This document shows, piece after piece, positions 7,070 to 7,629 of a DNA stretch of 7,629 nt (position 1 is its first letter; each line of letters starts with the position of its first letter). Location of the stretch: NCBI GenBank assembly GCA_900752535.1, contig CAADVV010000369.1:1-7629 (forward strand), written 5' to 3'. The position numbers and the translations under genes are program-made. The notes under the pieces are model-generated. The model saw only the letters and a list, made by a program, of their open reading frames with translations, was not told the DNA's origin and did not search any database. The stretch comes from Bacteroidales bacterium. Lineage in GTDB: Bacteria; Bacteroidota; Bacteroidia; Bacteroidales; Muribaculaceae.

Positions 7070-7124
7070 CCGGGACCCGTGATTCTCATGTCCGACTTGA
7101 CGGACAAAGAGATGCGGGTCCCGG
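7070..7124. terminator. Nested inverted repeat, probable bidirectional terminator between convergent genes
   Basis: CCGGGACCCG (7070-7079) pairs perfectly with CGGGTCCCGG (7115-7124). Inside it TCTC (7084-7087) can pair with GAGA (7109-7112) and GTCCG (7090-7094) with CGGAC (7101-7105), so the whole 55 bp can fold into one long interrupted hairpin. It sits 27 bp after the alaS stop and 28 bp after the stop of the convergent peptidase gene. On the minus strand the stem is followed by TTTTATGTTTATATA, a good U-rich tract, so termination of the peptidase transcript is best supported; on the plus strand only CTTATCTGTT follows, so termination of alaS there is weaker. Confidence 0.8.
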
Positions 7125-7152
7125 CTTATCTGTTACGCCATTCAGTCCGGTG

Positions 7153-7629
7153 TTATTTGCGGCTGAGAAGCAGGCTGACGGCACGGTCAATGATGGTGTC
7201 GTGACCGCGCAGGGCGTCTTCGGTAGACATGTCGACGGCGCATCCTTCTGTCGGTTCGATGCCGAACTCTGTAGTGTGGCTTTCGGCGTCGAGTATCGAG
7301 CACGCCGAGAAGCGTATTCCCCAGCCATTGGGCAGTTCAGAAGAGAACGGCATACCTGAGCCGCCTCCGGTGGTGGCGCCAACGATAATAACGTTGGGCA
7401 GCAGTTTCATGATTGAGACGAAGTTGTTGGCCGCCGAAAACGTCGAGCGGTTTGTCAGCACGGCCACGGGTTTGTCCCAGCGCACTCGTCCGGCGGCTGC
7501 GGGATTGTAGTGATAGGCAAATGGCTCGGAGAAGTCGTCGTGACCCGGACCCGTCTTGTGGCTGATGTATCCGGCCAAAATCGGATGGTCGATAAAGCGG
7601 GCTACGAGTGTCTCCACGTTGGTCATCGA
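7153..7629 (-). CDS. C-terminal part of an S41-family serine peptidase (5' end outside window)
   Basis: The frame is open to the window edge (a Ser codon precedes the first internal Met at 7626-7624), so this is the last 158 or so residues of a longer protein; the Met is not a start. The S41 (C-terminal processing/tricorn-like) peptidase core is recognisable: KPVAVLTNRSTFSAANNFVSIM with the probable nucleophile serine in TFSAAN (residue 64 from that Met), then the strand VIIVGATTGGGSGMPF, the paired strands PNGWGIRFSACSILDAES and the closing FGIEPTEG before a last helix that ends LLLSRK. The lysine that CtpA-type enzymes carry about 25 residues after the serine (within VGxxTxGKG) is absent; VGATTGGGSG stands there, which suits the tricorn/IRBP-like branch. 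In Bacteroidota such proteins are usually exported, often as lipoproteins, but the signal region is not in the window. Substrate unknown. It converges on alaS across the shared terminator. Confidence 0.85.
   Translation of the reverse strand, partial: SMTNVETLVARFIDHPILAGYISHKTGPGHDDFSEPFAYHYNPAAAGRVRWDKPVAVLTNRSTFSAANNFVSIMKLLPNVIIVGATTGGGSGMPFSSELPNGWGIRFSACSILDAESHTTEFGIEPTEGCAVDMSTEDALRGHDTIIDRAVSLLLSRK

Noticed and set aside
7070..7124. An integron attC-like recombination site
   Set aside because: The folded element is superficially similar, but there are no R/L core-site sequences, no integrase and no cassette array; its position between convergent stops fits a terminator.
1..7629. A new defence, secretion or mobile system hidden in the window
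   Set aside because: All long coding regions belong to known housekeeping or transport families, and I saw no transposase, integrase, toxin-like pair, repeat array or structured RNA gene.

Overview
The window reads as chromosomal housekeeping DNA from a member of the order Bacteroidales. Three things point there. Promoters fit the Bacteroidota-type consensus (TTTG or TTG, 19-20 bp, TAnnTTTG). Start codons are preceded by A-rich leaders with no Shine-Dalgarno sequence. The proteins have a Bacteroidales flavour, notably the 'AHTLLAYPIVSRFG' antiporter and the N-terminal lipoprotein fragment. The fairly GC-rich coding sequence would fit a Muribaculaceae-like gut lineage, but that narrower placement is a guess.

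Layout from left to right: (1) the N-terminal part of a lipoprotein gene on the minus strand, cut by the window edge, with its own promoter and a hairpin at the predicted 5' end of its mRNA; (2) a large minus-strand CPA2-type cation:proton antiporter with two C-terminal UspA-like domains; (3) asd, aspartate-semialdehyde dehydrogenase, 60 bp upstream of the antiporter and probably co-transcribed with it; (4) a small MerR-family regulator on the minus strand, divergent from (5) alaS, full-length alanyl-tRNA synthetase on the plus strand; (6) a nested inverted repeat acting as a probable bidirectional terminator; (7) the C-terminal part of an S41-family serine peptidase on the minus strand, cut by the right edge.

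The intergenic regions carry most of the regulatory information. The alaS and merR promoters overlap so closely that the -33 box of alaS abuts the -7 box of merR, and merR would be transcribed with little or no leader. The asd promoter has a pair of perfect 7-bp direct repeats, one helical turn apart, beside its -33 box. There is no obvious single pathway joining the genes: asd feeds lysine/threonine/methionine and diaminopimelate synthesis, alaS is translation, the antiporter is ion and pH homeostasis.

I found no mobile element, CRISPR array, RNA gene, toxin-antitoxin pair or phage gene. I do not see a previously undescribed system here. The points worth a second look are the antiporter's missing membrane aspartate, the interlocked promoters, the asd repeat and the palindromic element after alaS.
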